A stretch of DNA of 24,688 nt from UBA1672 sp965263215 (GTDB lineage Bacteria; Pseudomonadota; Alphaproteobacteria; Micavibrionales; Micavibrionaceae): positions 1 through 24,688 of the forward strand of contig CBDHGW010000001.1 in the NCBI GenBank assembly GCA_965263215.1, written 5' to 3'. The notes beneath the pieces were generated by a model. The model did not search any database. It saw only the letters and a program-made list of their open reading frames with translations, and was not told the DNA's origin. The position numbers and the translations under genes were made by a program. This document shows, one piece after another, positions 6,977-13,582 of this stretch (the stretch's first letter is position 1; every line of letters begins with the position of its first letter).

Positions 6977-7156
6977 ATGATAAAAACTGTACTGAGTATA
7001 TGGGTTCTATTTGTATCGAATGAACCGGTTGCGGAGTTTGAAACACTCGATGGTTGCCGATCCTCAGCAAACTATATCCTAAAGGAATATTATCCTGAAA
7101 TATCAAAAGTTAAATGTGTCAGAACGACCATCATTGAAGATGGAAGGAACATCTGA
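6977..7156 (+). CDS. 59-aa small secreted or membrane-anchored peptide
   Basis: This short gene starts at ATG 6977 after a G-rich AGGGGCGG ribosome site. Its stop TGA (7154-7156) overlaps the next ATG (TGATG), a typical coupled arrangement. The product begins MIKTVLSIWVLFVS, a short hydrophobic segment that could be a signal peptide or anchor, followed by FETLDGCRSSANYILKEYYP and a second cysteine (C27 and C47). The two cysteines may pair in the periplasm. The shape, an N-terminal hydrophobic helix plus F.t...C...a...l and a later Cys-Val, is common in small phage accessory proteins, but I cannot name a family. Confidence 0.6.
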   Translation: MIKTVLSIWVLFVSNEPVAEFETLDGCRSSANYILKEYYPEISKVKCVRTTIIEDGRNI

Positions 7157-7698
7157 TGTCAAAACGGCAACAGGCTAAACGCACTGTCAAAACCCGCGTC
7201 GAGACCGGCGAACATACTCCGTACACTGACCTTCTCCTCACCTACGACATTGTTCGAAGAAACATTATAAGTAGATGGTTGTCGGCACTGATCATCCTTA
7301 TGTTTCTTCTTTGGTATCCAACAACAAGAGACAACCTGAAACGCTTTGATCAAATTTGCACAACATCAATTCAACCGTGGCTCATAAACGACTATGGATG
7401 TAAAGACCCTGAAAAATGCGATCTAAACCACTCGTTATTGACGACAACATCAGAACAACAAATGGTCTTATGGTATGAAATCTGTGAACATCGGTCGAGA
7501 CATTATCATGATCGCATTTATCGATGGTACAAAAAACGTTTCAATGAACCATCAGTAAAAATCGATTCACAAGATTCGATTGCTGAGTGTGAAGACGAAC
7601 TTCAACAAGATGCTAACGCAGAACTCACAGAAGACATGTTGGCTAAAATCTCATCAGAGTGTCGGAACCGGTTCAATGTCAATAATCCAGAATCTTGA
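7156..7698 (+). CDS. Single-pass membrane protein, 180 aa, unknown function
   Basis: A basic N-terminal region of about 40 residues (KRQQAKRTVKTR, RRNIISR) precedes one transmembrane helix at 41-54 (WLSALIILMFLLWY). By the positive-inside rule the N-terminus is cytoplasmic and residues 55-180 periplasmic. That part has cysteines at 68, 82, 88 and 111, and more near the C-terminus, that could form disulfides. It ends in an acidic, helical stretch. Start ATG 7156 overlaps the stop of the 59-aa gene, and its end overlaps the next gene's start (7676) by 23 nt. No known family is recognised; superinfection exclusion or a membrane-linked role are only possibilities. Confidence 0.72.
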   Translation: MSKRQQAKRTVKTRVETGEHTPYTDLLLTYDIVRRNIISRWLSALIILMFLLWYPTTRDNLKRFDQICTTSIQPWLINDYGCKDPEKCDLNHSLLTTTSEQQMVLWYEICEHRSRHYHDRIYRWYKKRFNEPSVKIDSQDSIAECEDELQQDANAELTEDMLAKISSECRNRFNVNNPES

Positions 7699-7924
7699 AG
7701 ATACTATATCAGAATCAGATGGTCACATTGCCATAAATCGAACGCGGTGCGGTAAACTAACAACGTGTGTGATACGTCAGTATGCGAAAGATTCACCCGG
7801 TAGGGGACTTTACGGTCTTGGTTCATCATTGGCACAAACAATTGAAAATGCGCTGCGATCCCCGCCGCTAATCATACCACCCGGACCCTCAACACTTTTA
7901 GGAAAGACACTTGAAGATGACTGA
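7676..7924 (+). CDS. 82-aa small phage protein, paralogue of the next gene
   Basis: I choose ATG 7676 rather than the ATG at 7580, because the extra 32 residues would lie wholly inside the previous gene and are low-complexity, while MSIIQNLEDTISESDGHIA begins a plausible domain. The domain reads GHIAINRTRCG, then CVIRQYAKDSPGRGLYGLG and SSLAQTIENAL. The following gene pair, once frame-corrected, has the same layout: GSIAFFKRNEK, CVVKY, REYTGEGKTLEEAIRN. The two therefore appear to be tandem paralogues. The stop overlaps the next ATG (7917). Function unknown. Confidence 0.65.
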   Translation: MSIIQNLEDTISESDGHIAINRTRCGKLTTCVIRQYAKDSPGRGLYGLGSSLAQTIENALRSPPLIIPPGPSTLLGKTLEDD

Positions 7925-8030
7925 TATTGAACAACTTGAAGCACTGTTAGATCGTGGTAATGGAAGCATCGCGTTCTTTAAACGCAACGAGAAATTCTAC
8001 TGCGTTGTAAAATATCTTGGTGGCAGTTAA
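7917..8030 (+). CDS. 37-aa N-terminal fragment of a split zinc-ribbon protein
   Basis: ATG 7917 overlaps the end of the 82-aa gene. The 37 codons give MTDIEQLEALLDRGNGSIA followed by FFKRNEKFYCVVKYLGGS and TAA. The family pattern shared with the upstream paralogue then continues in the +1 frame (KRPSREYTGEGKTLEEAI), which is annotated as the next feature. Dropping one G from GGTGG at 8019-8023 gives a smooth join, YLGAVKRPSREYTGEG. It is therefore probably the 5' part of one gene of about 144 residues rather than a free peptide. Confidence 0.55.
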   Translation: MTDIEQLEALLDRGNGSIAFFKRNEKFYCVVKYLGGS

Positions 8031-8340
8031 ACGACCATCTCGTGAATATACCGGTGAAGGTAAAACGCTTGAAGAAGCGATTAGAAATACGCACACGCCA
8101 CCGAAATCAAAGAAACCGGCTACGACCGATTATGAATTACCACCAGGGCTGAATTATCAAGAGGTGGTTACTGAACATCAACTGCCACCAGGGACTAACA
8201 ACACGATGAAATGTGCGCCGAGACGCGAAGGAGATGAATTCTACTGCCCGTCATGCGGGAAGCGATGGGCAGTAGATGAACCGCCACCAAAAAATTGTGA
8301 TCAGTCCTCGTCTTCGAAAACAACTTCACCGAAAAACTGA
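8017..8340 (+). CDS. C-terminal part of split protein, zinc ribbon
   Basis: The frame is open from 8011; the TTG at 8017 is only a nominal start. It begins inside the conserved domain (KRPSREYTGEGKTLEEAIRN), followed by a Pro-rich stretch with two ELPPGLNYQ / QLPPGTNNT-like segments. A zinc-ribbon-like element follows (C at KCAPR, CPSC, with a further C near the end). With the 37-aa piece this makes one protein of about 144 aa. The 3' end overlaps the convergent minus-strand gene by 40 nt. Function unknown; the ribbon suggests nucleic-acid or protein binding. Confidence 0.6.
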   Translation: MVAVKRPSREYTGEGKTLEEAIRNTHTPPKSKKPATTDYELPPGLNYQEVVTEHQLPPGTNNTMKCAPRREGDEFYCPSCGKRWAVDEPPPKNCDQSSSSKTTSPKN

Positions 8341-8639
8341 GTTAGATCAGTGCCAACTGATGTGCTTGCTTCGATCTCTTTCTTCTTCTCAATCCACATT
8401 TTTTCGGCAACGTTAGATCGATGATTCAAAATACGATCATTTGTTTTTGCCTGGTCGAAATACGGCTGATCGTTTCCATCCGTCTCAATAACCGGATTAA
8501 TTAAGCGCTTCATATCCTGATGCATATTGGTAGATGAAACCGAATATGGATTTGTAAACATAACAACGATTTTTCCAATCGATGAATCGAAACCCAATAC
8601 CTCATATTGGATATCAACAGCTTCAACTTTAATTGTCAT
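8301..8639 (-). CDS. Small protein at the end of the tail module, 112 aa
   Basis: The last gene of the leftward late operon. ATG 8639 overlaps the end of the fibre gene by 11 nt. The N-terminal half looks beta-rich (IKVEAVDIQYEVLGFD, GKIVVMFTNPYSV); the middle has ETDGNDQPYFDQAKTND and a lysine-rich helix. The acidic end reads FGEVVFEDED. No family is recognised. Its place after an S74-type fibre suggests a small tail or fibre-associated protein or an accessory to it. Its last 40 nt overlap the plus-strand zinc-ribbon gene on the opposite strand. Confidence 0.7.
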   Translation of the reverse strand: MTIKVEAVDIQYEVLGFDSSIGKIVVMFTNPYSVSSTNMHQDMKRLINPVIETDGNDQPYFDQAKTNDRILNHRSNVAEKMWIEKKKEIEASTSVGTDLTQFFGEVVFEDED

Positions 8640-9393
8640 GAATCATTTTCTCCAACGCTTCAACGCGTTTATTCAAAGATTGAAATGCTTGAATTGCCAG
8701 AACGGCAAGCGGTCCATAATCAACAAGTTTGAGCGAGTTTTCATCACCATCATTTCGATGTCGAACAAACTCAGGAAACACTGACTCTAGCTCTTGTGCG
8801 ATCACACCAATACCGGGAATATGTGACCATTCTGTATCTGTCACATTGAACCGTCTCAAACGTATCTGCATCAACTTGTCAGTGATATCTTCAAGATCAA
8901 CAATGTTATCTTTTATTCGCTCATCAGACGCCGTTTGAAAAGCTGATGCATGATTACCATCAAGCATATCTGCATCAGACCCCGAACCATCACCATCAGA
9001 CCCCGATGTAAAAATCTCGACCCATGGTTGCCACGTACTGCTAAGCTTGCGACGAATATACATTGAATCAGTTGCGTTCGATATGGCAACTTGCGCAAGA
9101 TTATTTGCATTATTTCGACGAAATGTGGAAACCAAAAAATTCTGACCCGAAACGGGAAGATTTGTACCCGTACCGTAAATAAAGTTAAACCCCGCGAGCG
9201 TTACTGAATCAAGATCAGATACTTCCTCAGGTTCAGAACGTGCATGTGCGTTATCAGCATACTTTAAAAAAGACGCGGCATTATTACCTTCAAGTAAATC
9301 TGCGTTGACGCCAGACGTGTTCTCTAATGTTCCAGGCGGACCCATCGGGCCGCGACGACCGCGCGCAACAGCACGTTTCGATCCTCTTGGCAT
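8629..9393 (-). CDS. Tail fibre/tip protein with S74 intramolecular chaperone
   Basis: A 254-aa receptor-binding-type protein. Residues 11-21 contain a collagen-like GRRGPMGPPG. Two fibre repeats follow, ADLLEGNNAASF (31-42) and ADMLDGNHASAF (141-152). Between them lies a pyocin-knob-like segment (about 56-130: NLPVSGQNFLVSTFRR, then WQPWVEIFTSG). The C-terminus is a peptidase S74 domain starting SDERIKDNI (S156-D157 is the expected self-cleavage site) with GIGVIAQELESVFPEFV and a closing coiled coil at 226-250. In this family the chaperone drives trimer folding and then cuts itself off. TAGGAG lies 9 nt before ATG. The short length suggests a small tip fibre. Confidence 0.9.
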   Translation of the reverse strand: MPRGSKRAVARGRRGPMGPPGTLENTSGVNADLLEGNNAASFLKYADNAHARSEPEEVSDLDSVTLAGFNFIYGTGTNLPVSGQNFLVSTFRRNNANNLAQVAISNATDSMYIRRKLSSTWQPWVEIFTSGSDGDGSGSDADMLDGNHASAFQTASDERIKDNIVDLEDITDKLMQIRLRRFNVTDTEWSHIPGIGVIAQELESVFPEFVRHRNDGDENSLKLVDYGPLAVLAIQAFQSLNKRVEALEKMIHDN

Positions 9394-9405
9394 ATGAAAA
9401 TTCTC

Positions 9406-9849
9406 CTATTCGAGTATGATGAAATCACCATCAACAATTCTAACACCATTGCTAGAATAATACATCTCATAATGCAAAACAGATTTGCCAAATTGTTCAG
9501 TTGTTGATGAAAGCGTTTGAAGATCACTTGCCGTAATTGCAATCGTAAAAGTAGTTATTGTGAAGTTGTCACTAACCGTCATATCCACGGGTAGCTCATG
9601 AATGGTAAAGTAACCTTCATCGATCCATTCCTGAAACGTTTGCGTTTCAACTGTGAATGTTGGCGTCATTGTAAGCTCAGATGCACCACCACGTCGATCA
9701 AATATTTCTAATCTAAACGTATCAGATGCACCATCGAAATCTTCAAGATCGAAGATGAAATCCATATCACCGTTTCGATACGCCGCTATATCTAAAACAG
9801 CGGCACCGGTCAGTTCAACATCATTACGACTAACTTCAACCTCAGACAT
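9406..9849 (-). CDS. Beta-rich minor tail protein, 147 aa
   Basis: It lies between the tail hub and the fibre gene, with ATG inside the hub's stop (TAATG). Residues 28-55 (GDMDFIFDLEDFDGASDTF, then RLEIFDRRGG) and the later ITTFTIAITASDLQTLSS and HYEMYYSSNGVRIVDGDFI resemble the beta-sandwich domain of baseplate upper proteins and phage Ig-like adaptors. A role joining fibres to the tail tip is a reasonable inference. No enzyme motif is present. The N-terminal domain of the 201-aa gpW-like fusion protein has a similar look, but that is only a visual impression. Confidence 0.72.
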   Translation of the reverse strand: MSEVEVSRNDVELTGAAVLDIAAYRNGDMDFIFDLEDFDGASDTFRLEIFDRRGGASELTMTPTFTVETQTFQEWIDEGYFTIHELPVDMTVSDNFTITTFTIAITASDLQTLSSTTEQFGKSVLHYEMYYSSNGVRIVDGDFIILE

Positions 9850-11858
9850 TATGGTGTAATCCCATCATTAAAATCATTATTCGGATCAATGACGCCTGCG
9901 TAAACAGTAACATATTTTTCCGAAGTGTTTGTTCCATCAGACACGGTGACTTTATATTGAGCCGATCTTGAATGTCCAGCCGGAACCAATGTCGCGGTAA
10001 ATGTCGTTGATGCGCTCGATGGACTGTTTATTGTAAACGTTTCACCGCTCACCTTTGACCAGGCATACGTATAAGGTCCGCCATTTCCACCAGATGCAGA
10101 AGCAGTGATTTGATCAGTCGTCACATCTATGGCCGACGCAGATGTCACTTCACCTGTAATATAAGTCGGACATGTTATAGTAAGACCACCACCACTTGTA
10201 GAAATTTCTACACGTAAACCATCAATGCCAAAATCATGAACATCCAACGTATCACTCACTGAACCGCGCCCTTGGACTAAGAGGTTAGGGAAAATATATT
10301 CCCCATCTCTTATCGCGATAACTAAATCTTTATTTATATGTGGTTTTGTACCAGGCCAATCATCAGAATCCCACTCTCGAACGATCGGTGTTGTAATTGG
10401 TGGCGCGACCGGCTCTGCAATCAAATCATATCCAAACGCTTCAGCATCAGCCATCAACCGTAAAAACAAACCAACGTCGCCGCGCGCCGTCTGAGACCTT
10501 GCTTTAACGATCCACGTCTTACCGTTAATGAACTCAACATCGCTGTTCGTAATGGTCACGGTATCGCCAACACGGACTGAAATATAGTTAAATGGTAAGT
10601 CGTCGATCCGGCATGTTGATGCAGCGCGAGATATATAAATCTCTTCTTTTTGAAGCTTTGCCGCCTGAACCTTATCTGTCACAAAAAGCAAAGGTAAATC
10701 CATTTGACGCGGAATGTGATCATCAGCAGCAATCCATTCACTGTTCGTATACGGATCAAGTTCGATCTCAGCATAATATTCTTCAGGTTCCGCGTACTTC
10801 GTCAAAACCTCATTATAAACCTCGGTTGAAAACCCATGCTCGTCGAAAAACGAAACGTGAGCGGCGAGGTGTTCGCTCAAATCAATTGTACCGAATGTGT
10901 TTCGATCCCCTTCAGGAACCGAATAAATTTTAGCTGCATACTCAACACGATCAGCATTATAGCATTTCCAAATCTCTTCCTGGTCACTCGGTTGACCAGA
11001 TTGTAGCAAACCGGCACATGTGTAGCTCTCTGCTGCACAATAATCTGCATTGTTCGAAATTTGATCGATATCGAGTATGTCTAATGGGTATCCGTTCCCA
11101 ACAATGAGCGCACGGTTTGCACCTGATCCAGAATACCACCCATAATCAAATTGAGCGTCGATGAGTGCCGCATTATCACTATAAACATATGTGCTTTCAT
11201 CGGCATAATCATATCCAGAAATACGCGGATCACAGACCTTCGCGCCGCTCAACTCAACGCGAACTTCTGGCAAACCTTGAAATGGAATGTAACTCTCACC
11301 TGCATCATTATCGATGTCATCATTCGTGTTACGAAACTCAGAAACAATGACACAATAATCACCAAAATTATCACTTGCGCTAAAACGTGTTGGGAACTTC
11401 GACGCGAGATAAGCACCTAATCCTGAATTGTCGTCACCCATGAAAATGCGAAACTTAACACGTGTTGCATTATTCTTTCCAAGAAAATGAGACGTGACCG
11501 TTCTTTCACCAGTTGTCGGATCACCATTAAGTGTAACCGGTTCACCGTCTAAAAATAATTGATGAAATTCGTTACAAGGTTTGGCTGAGACAACAGATAC
11601 AGAAATAGCATATTCGCGATCCGTACCGTAACTATCATCAAAATACCCAACACCGGAAACAATCCGTCTACCAACTAAAACCGATAGTGGAACACCGTTT
11701 CCTAATTGACGCTGAAGCGTTTGCTCAAAGTCTTGTGCCGTTGTCTGATCTTTTGGTTTTTTCTGAAACGCTTTTGCAACAGAAGAAATGCCAAAACTAA
11801 TAGCAGCCGCGACGACCGCTTTTAACGCAAAGCTAAGAATTGCTGAAACAACAGCCAT
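9849..11858 (-). CDS. Tail tip hub / host-specificity protein, gpJ-like
   Basis: 669 aa, the largest late gene except the tape measure, placed where gpJ sits in lambda-like phages. The N-terminus has a hydrophobic Ala/Val-rich helix (3-30), common at this position. Then come GVPLSVLVGRRIVSGVGYF, hub-like beta domains, and LPFNYISVRVGDTVTITN near 410-430, with GKTWIVKARSQTARGDVGL typical of tail tip proteins. Residues about 560-655 resemble a PKD/Ig-like domain (GPYTYAWSKVSGE, YKVTVSDGTNTSEKY). It would form the end plug of the tail and carry the fibres and adaptors encoded next. It is short for this class (lambda J is about 1130 aa). Confidence 0.85.
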   Translation of the reverse strand: MAVVSAILSFALKAVVAAAISFGISSVAKAFQKKPKDQTTAQDFEQTLQRQLGNGVPLSVLVGRRIVSGVGYFDDSYGTDREYAISVSVVSAKPCNEFHQLFLDGEPVTLNGDPTTGERTVTSHFLGKNNATRVKFRIFMGDDNSGLGAYLASKFPTRFSASDNFGDYCVIVSEFRNTNDDIDNDAGESYIPFQGLPEVRVELSGAKVCDPRISGYDYADESTYVYSDNAALIDAQFDYGWYSGSGANRALIVGNGYPLDILDIDQISNNADYCAAESYTCAGLLQSGQPSDQEEIWKCYNADRVEYAAKIYSVPEGDRNTFGTIDLSEHLAAHVSFFDEHGFSTEVYNEVLTKYAEPEEYYAEIELDPYTNSEWIAADDHIPRQMDLPLLFVTDKVQAAKLQKEEIYISRAASTCRIDDLPFNYISVRVGDTVTITNSDVEFINGKTWIVKARSQTARGDVGLFLRLMADAEAFGYDLIAEPVAPPITTPIVREWDSDDWPGTKPHINKDLVIAIRDGEYIFPNLLVQGRGSVSDTLDVHDFGIDGLRVEISTSGGGLTITCPTYITGEVTSASAIDVTTDQITASASGGNGGPYTYAWSKVSGETFTINSPSSASTTFTATLVPAGHSRSAQYKVTVSDGTNTSEKYVTVYAGVIDPNNDFNDGITP

Positions 11859-11859
11859 G

Positions 11860-12285
11860 TCATCTCGACTCTTTTACATAGGTTTCTTCAACAGCATGAT
11901 AACCATTCATGTTCAATAGTCGTCGAATAGCTTTTGTGTTTCGATCAGGAATTTCAATTGAACTGATCAGTTGAACATCAACATTCATCAATATGGCCCA
12001 ATCACTAAAAGCCTTTAAAAGTTGTGTGCCGTCACGTTCGGCATACCAAAATATTTCTTTAGCTACCCGCACATTGCAAAACGGAAACTCATCAATCGAT
12101 CCACCAATCAACCCATAGTCATGCATCAAAACAGTACATGAGGGTGAACGAATCATCATGGTTAAAAAGTTCTTCGTTCCGTTCGGTGAAAAACGATAAT
12201 TTTGAAAAAATGACATCGCGTGAAACCGTTCACCCCACTGAACAAGTTTAGGAATATCTTCAAAAGTTGCCTTGCGAACAATCAT
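11860..12285 (-). CDS. GNAT-family N-acetyltransferase in the tail module
   Basis: A 141-aa protein with the GNAT layout. MIVRKATFEDIPKLVQWGER forms the first strand and helix; about 75-100 has VAKEIFWYAERDGTQLLKAF with an RDG.xLL segment in place of the acetyl-CoA R/Q-x-x-G loop, then SSIEIPDRNTKAIRRLLNMN and GYHAVEETYVKE, the typical last helix and strand. It overlaps the DUF2163-like gene in ATGA and is read with it. In many alphaproteobacterial phages and gene transfer agents an NlpC/P60 peptidase stands here. GNAT genes at this site occur in other phages to my memory; their substrate is unknown. Family call good, activity uncertain because the loop is degenerate. Confidence 0.85.
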   Translation of the reverse strand: MIVRKATFEDIPKLVQWGERFHAMSFFQNYRFSPNGTKNFLTMMIRSPSCTVLMHDYGLIGGSIDEFPFCNVRVAKEIFWYAERDGTQLLKAFSDWAILMNVDVQLISSIEIPDRNTKAIRRLLNMNGYHAVEETYVKESR

Positions 12286-12959
12286 CTAAGCGCTCTCTCA
12301 ATTGTCCGATGATAAAAGTTATTACCAAGGTTTATCGTTGTTCCGACAGATGTCGCAGTCGTTTTATTCCAAGGAAACTTACCACCACGAAAAACGACAC
12401 TCGATAACCATTTCGCCGCGCCGTCACCAGGAAAACGCGTCTGATGGTCTGAGTTGCTATGAACACGTGCGACACGCCGTTGAGAATAAGCACGATACGA
12501 TGAGCAATTAAATATCAACCGGCTCGGTTCACCTTTTGGTCGCTCCAATGGAACATTATCAATGAACCCAACAAATTGCGGCACCATGCCTATAACTTCA
12601 AATGTCTCAGGATTAAGAACGGCCAAATCTACCGACATCGGCCTATCTCTCAAATTCCTATTAAGCATCTCTTGAAAAACTGAATCAACGGTCCATGCAT
12701 CATCATTTGTCACTAGGTGTTGACCATCAAGTGTAATCTGCATTGTATCCGCAGCGCGACCATCACCAGACGTAATCGACGAGAATATAACATAAGGTAA
12801 AGGGTTATAATCCTCACCATCCACGGTCAAAGGTGAGCTATCATAAACAAAATTATAAATCTCATCATCAGGCTTCACGCTCACACATAAACGTGTCTCT
12901 ATGACACTTGCGGAAAGCGCGCTTAAAGCCTGAGTCTCATTATAAGATGTGCCAAGCAT
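12282..12959 (-). CDS. Minor tail protein, DUF2163/gpL-like
   Basis: I choose ATG 12959 over the TTG just before it, because ATG forms the usual TGATG overlap with the preceding stop and follows GGGGTGG. The 225-aa product shows the DUF2163-type start: VIETRLCVSVKPDDEIYNFV, then LTVDGEDYNPLPYVIFSSI and TMQITLDGQ. The C-terminal half has a loop with PKGEPSRLIFNCSSYRAYSQ and ends basic. In gene-transfer-agent-like tails this protein forms part of the hub between distal tail protein and the tip. There is a CRW/WCA-type peptidase motif nowhere, so it is structural. Family match is from layout and pattern, not a search. Confidence 0.72.
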   Translation of the reverse strand: MLGTSYNETQALSALSASVIETRLCVSVKPDDEIYNFVYDSSPLTVDGEDYNPLPYVIFSSITSGDGRAADTMQITLDGQHLVTNDDAWTVDSVFQEMLNRNLRDRPMSVDLAVLNPETFEVIGMVPQFVGFIDNVPLERPKGEPSRLIFNCSSYRAYSQRRVARVHSNSDHQTRFPGDGAAKWLSSVVFRGGKFPWNKTTATSVGTTINLGNNFYHRTIERALR

Positions 12960-13582
12960 CAAACCACCCCTGAGTATTCAACACCTGTAAGTGTAAATTT
13001 CGTAAAACCATGAGCACTTGTATTACCACCCATATTGTTAAAATCACACATGAAACGACAACGAGGTTTTACGCGATCCGCGAACGTATTAGATAGTGTT
13101 AAATCCTTCCGTGGTCTGATGATCACGGGGAGTGTCTGATCGGTGCCGTCGAGCGCCAACATTTTTTCAGCTTTGAAATAGTATCGAACACCCGCATGTG
13201 TAAACGCAAGCGGATCACCAACGGATATGACATCGCCATCATCACCCTTAACGACAAGCGACGAACCGGATTTGCTCACCGACTTAACTTTAAGATCAGG
13301 AATAAGACGCTCTTGCATTGACCGGTTCACCTCACTGTAAAACAATGGAACAGGTCTTCTCACATCATAGAACTCAACAATTGATGTTCCGTTTGCCTTA
13401 GCACGAAAAACATCGATCATACCGCGTACTTTTTCATTCACGGGTGGAAGCTCCATTTGAAACATCCAATAAGGTGAACCGTGACCGTGAATTTGTTTTC
13501 CAAACACCGGCTCATGTGTCATGAACTGAGGCTGAAATGTCATATTATTAGGAACCCAATTCCAATCTTGAACCGTGACCAT
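12959..13582 (-). CDS. Distal tail (Dit-like) minor tail protein
   Basis: A 207-aa structural protein directly after the tape measure (TGATG overlap), the usual place for a distal tail protein or lambda gpM equivalent. The N-terminal half (WNWVPNNMTFQPQFMTHEPV, SPYWMFQMELPPVNEKVRG and IVEFYDVRRPVPLF) resembles Dit-type domains, in which a ring forms the first tail-tip disc. A middle segment, SGSSLVVKGDDGDVISVGDP, looks like a small beta-barrel or galectin-like insertion. The C-terminus is beta-rich, ending FTLTGVEYSGVV. No catalytic motif. The tail-tip role is inferred from position and shape. Confidence 0.75.
   Translation of the reverse strand: MVTVQDWNWVPNNMTFQPQFMTHEPVFGKQIHGHGSPYWMFQMELPPVNEKVRGMIDVFRAKANGTSIVEFYDVRRPVPLFYSEVNRSMQERLIPDLKVKSVSKSGSSLVVKGDDGDVISVGDPLAFTHAGVRYYFKAEKMLALDGTDQTLPVIIRPRKDLTLSNTFADRVKPRCRFMCDFNNMGGNTSAHGFTKFTLTGVEYSGVV

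Noticed and set aside
7580..7675. Upstream extension of the 82-aa gene to ATG 7580
   Set aside because: The added residues lie fully within the preceding gene, carry no recognisable pattern, and a better start with the conserved domain right behind it exists at 7676.
8011..8030. RF2-like programmed +1 shift at AGT TAA
   Set aside because: The Ser codon does not re-pair well on GTT and there is no upstream Shine-Dalgarno-like stimulator; a lost or added base is simpler.
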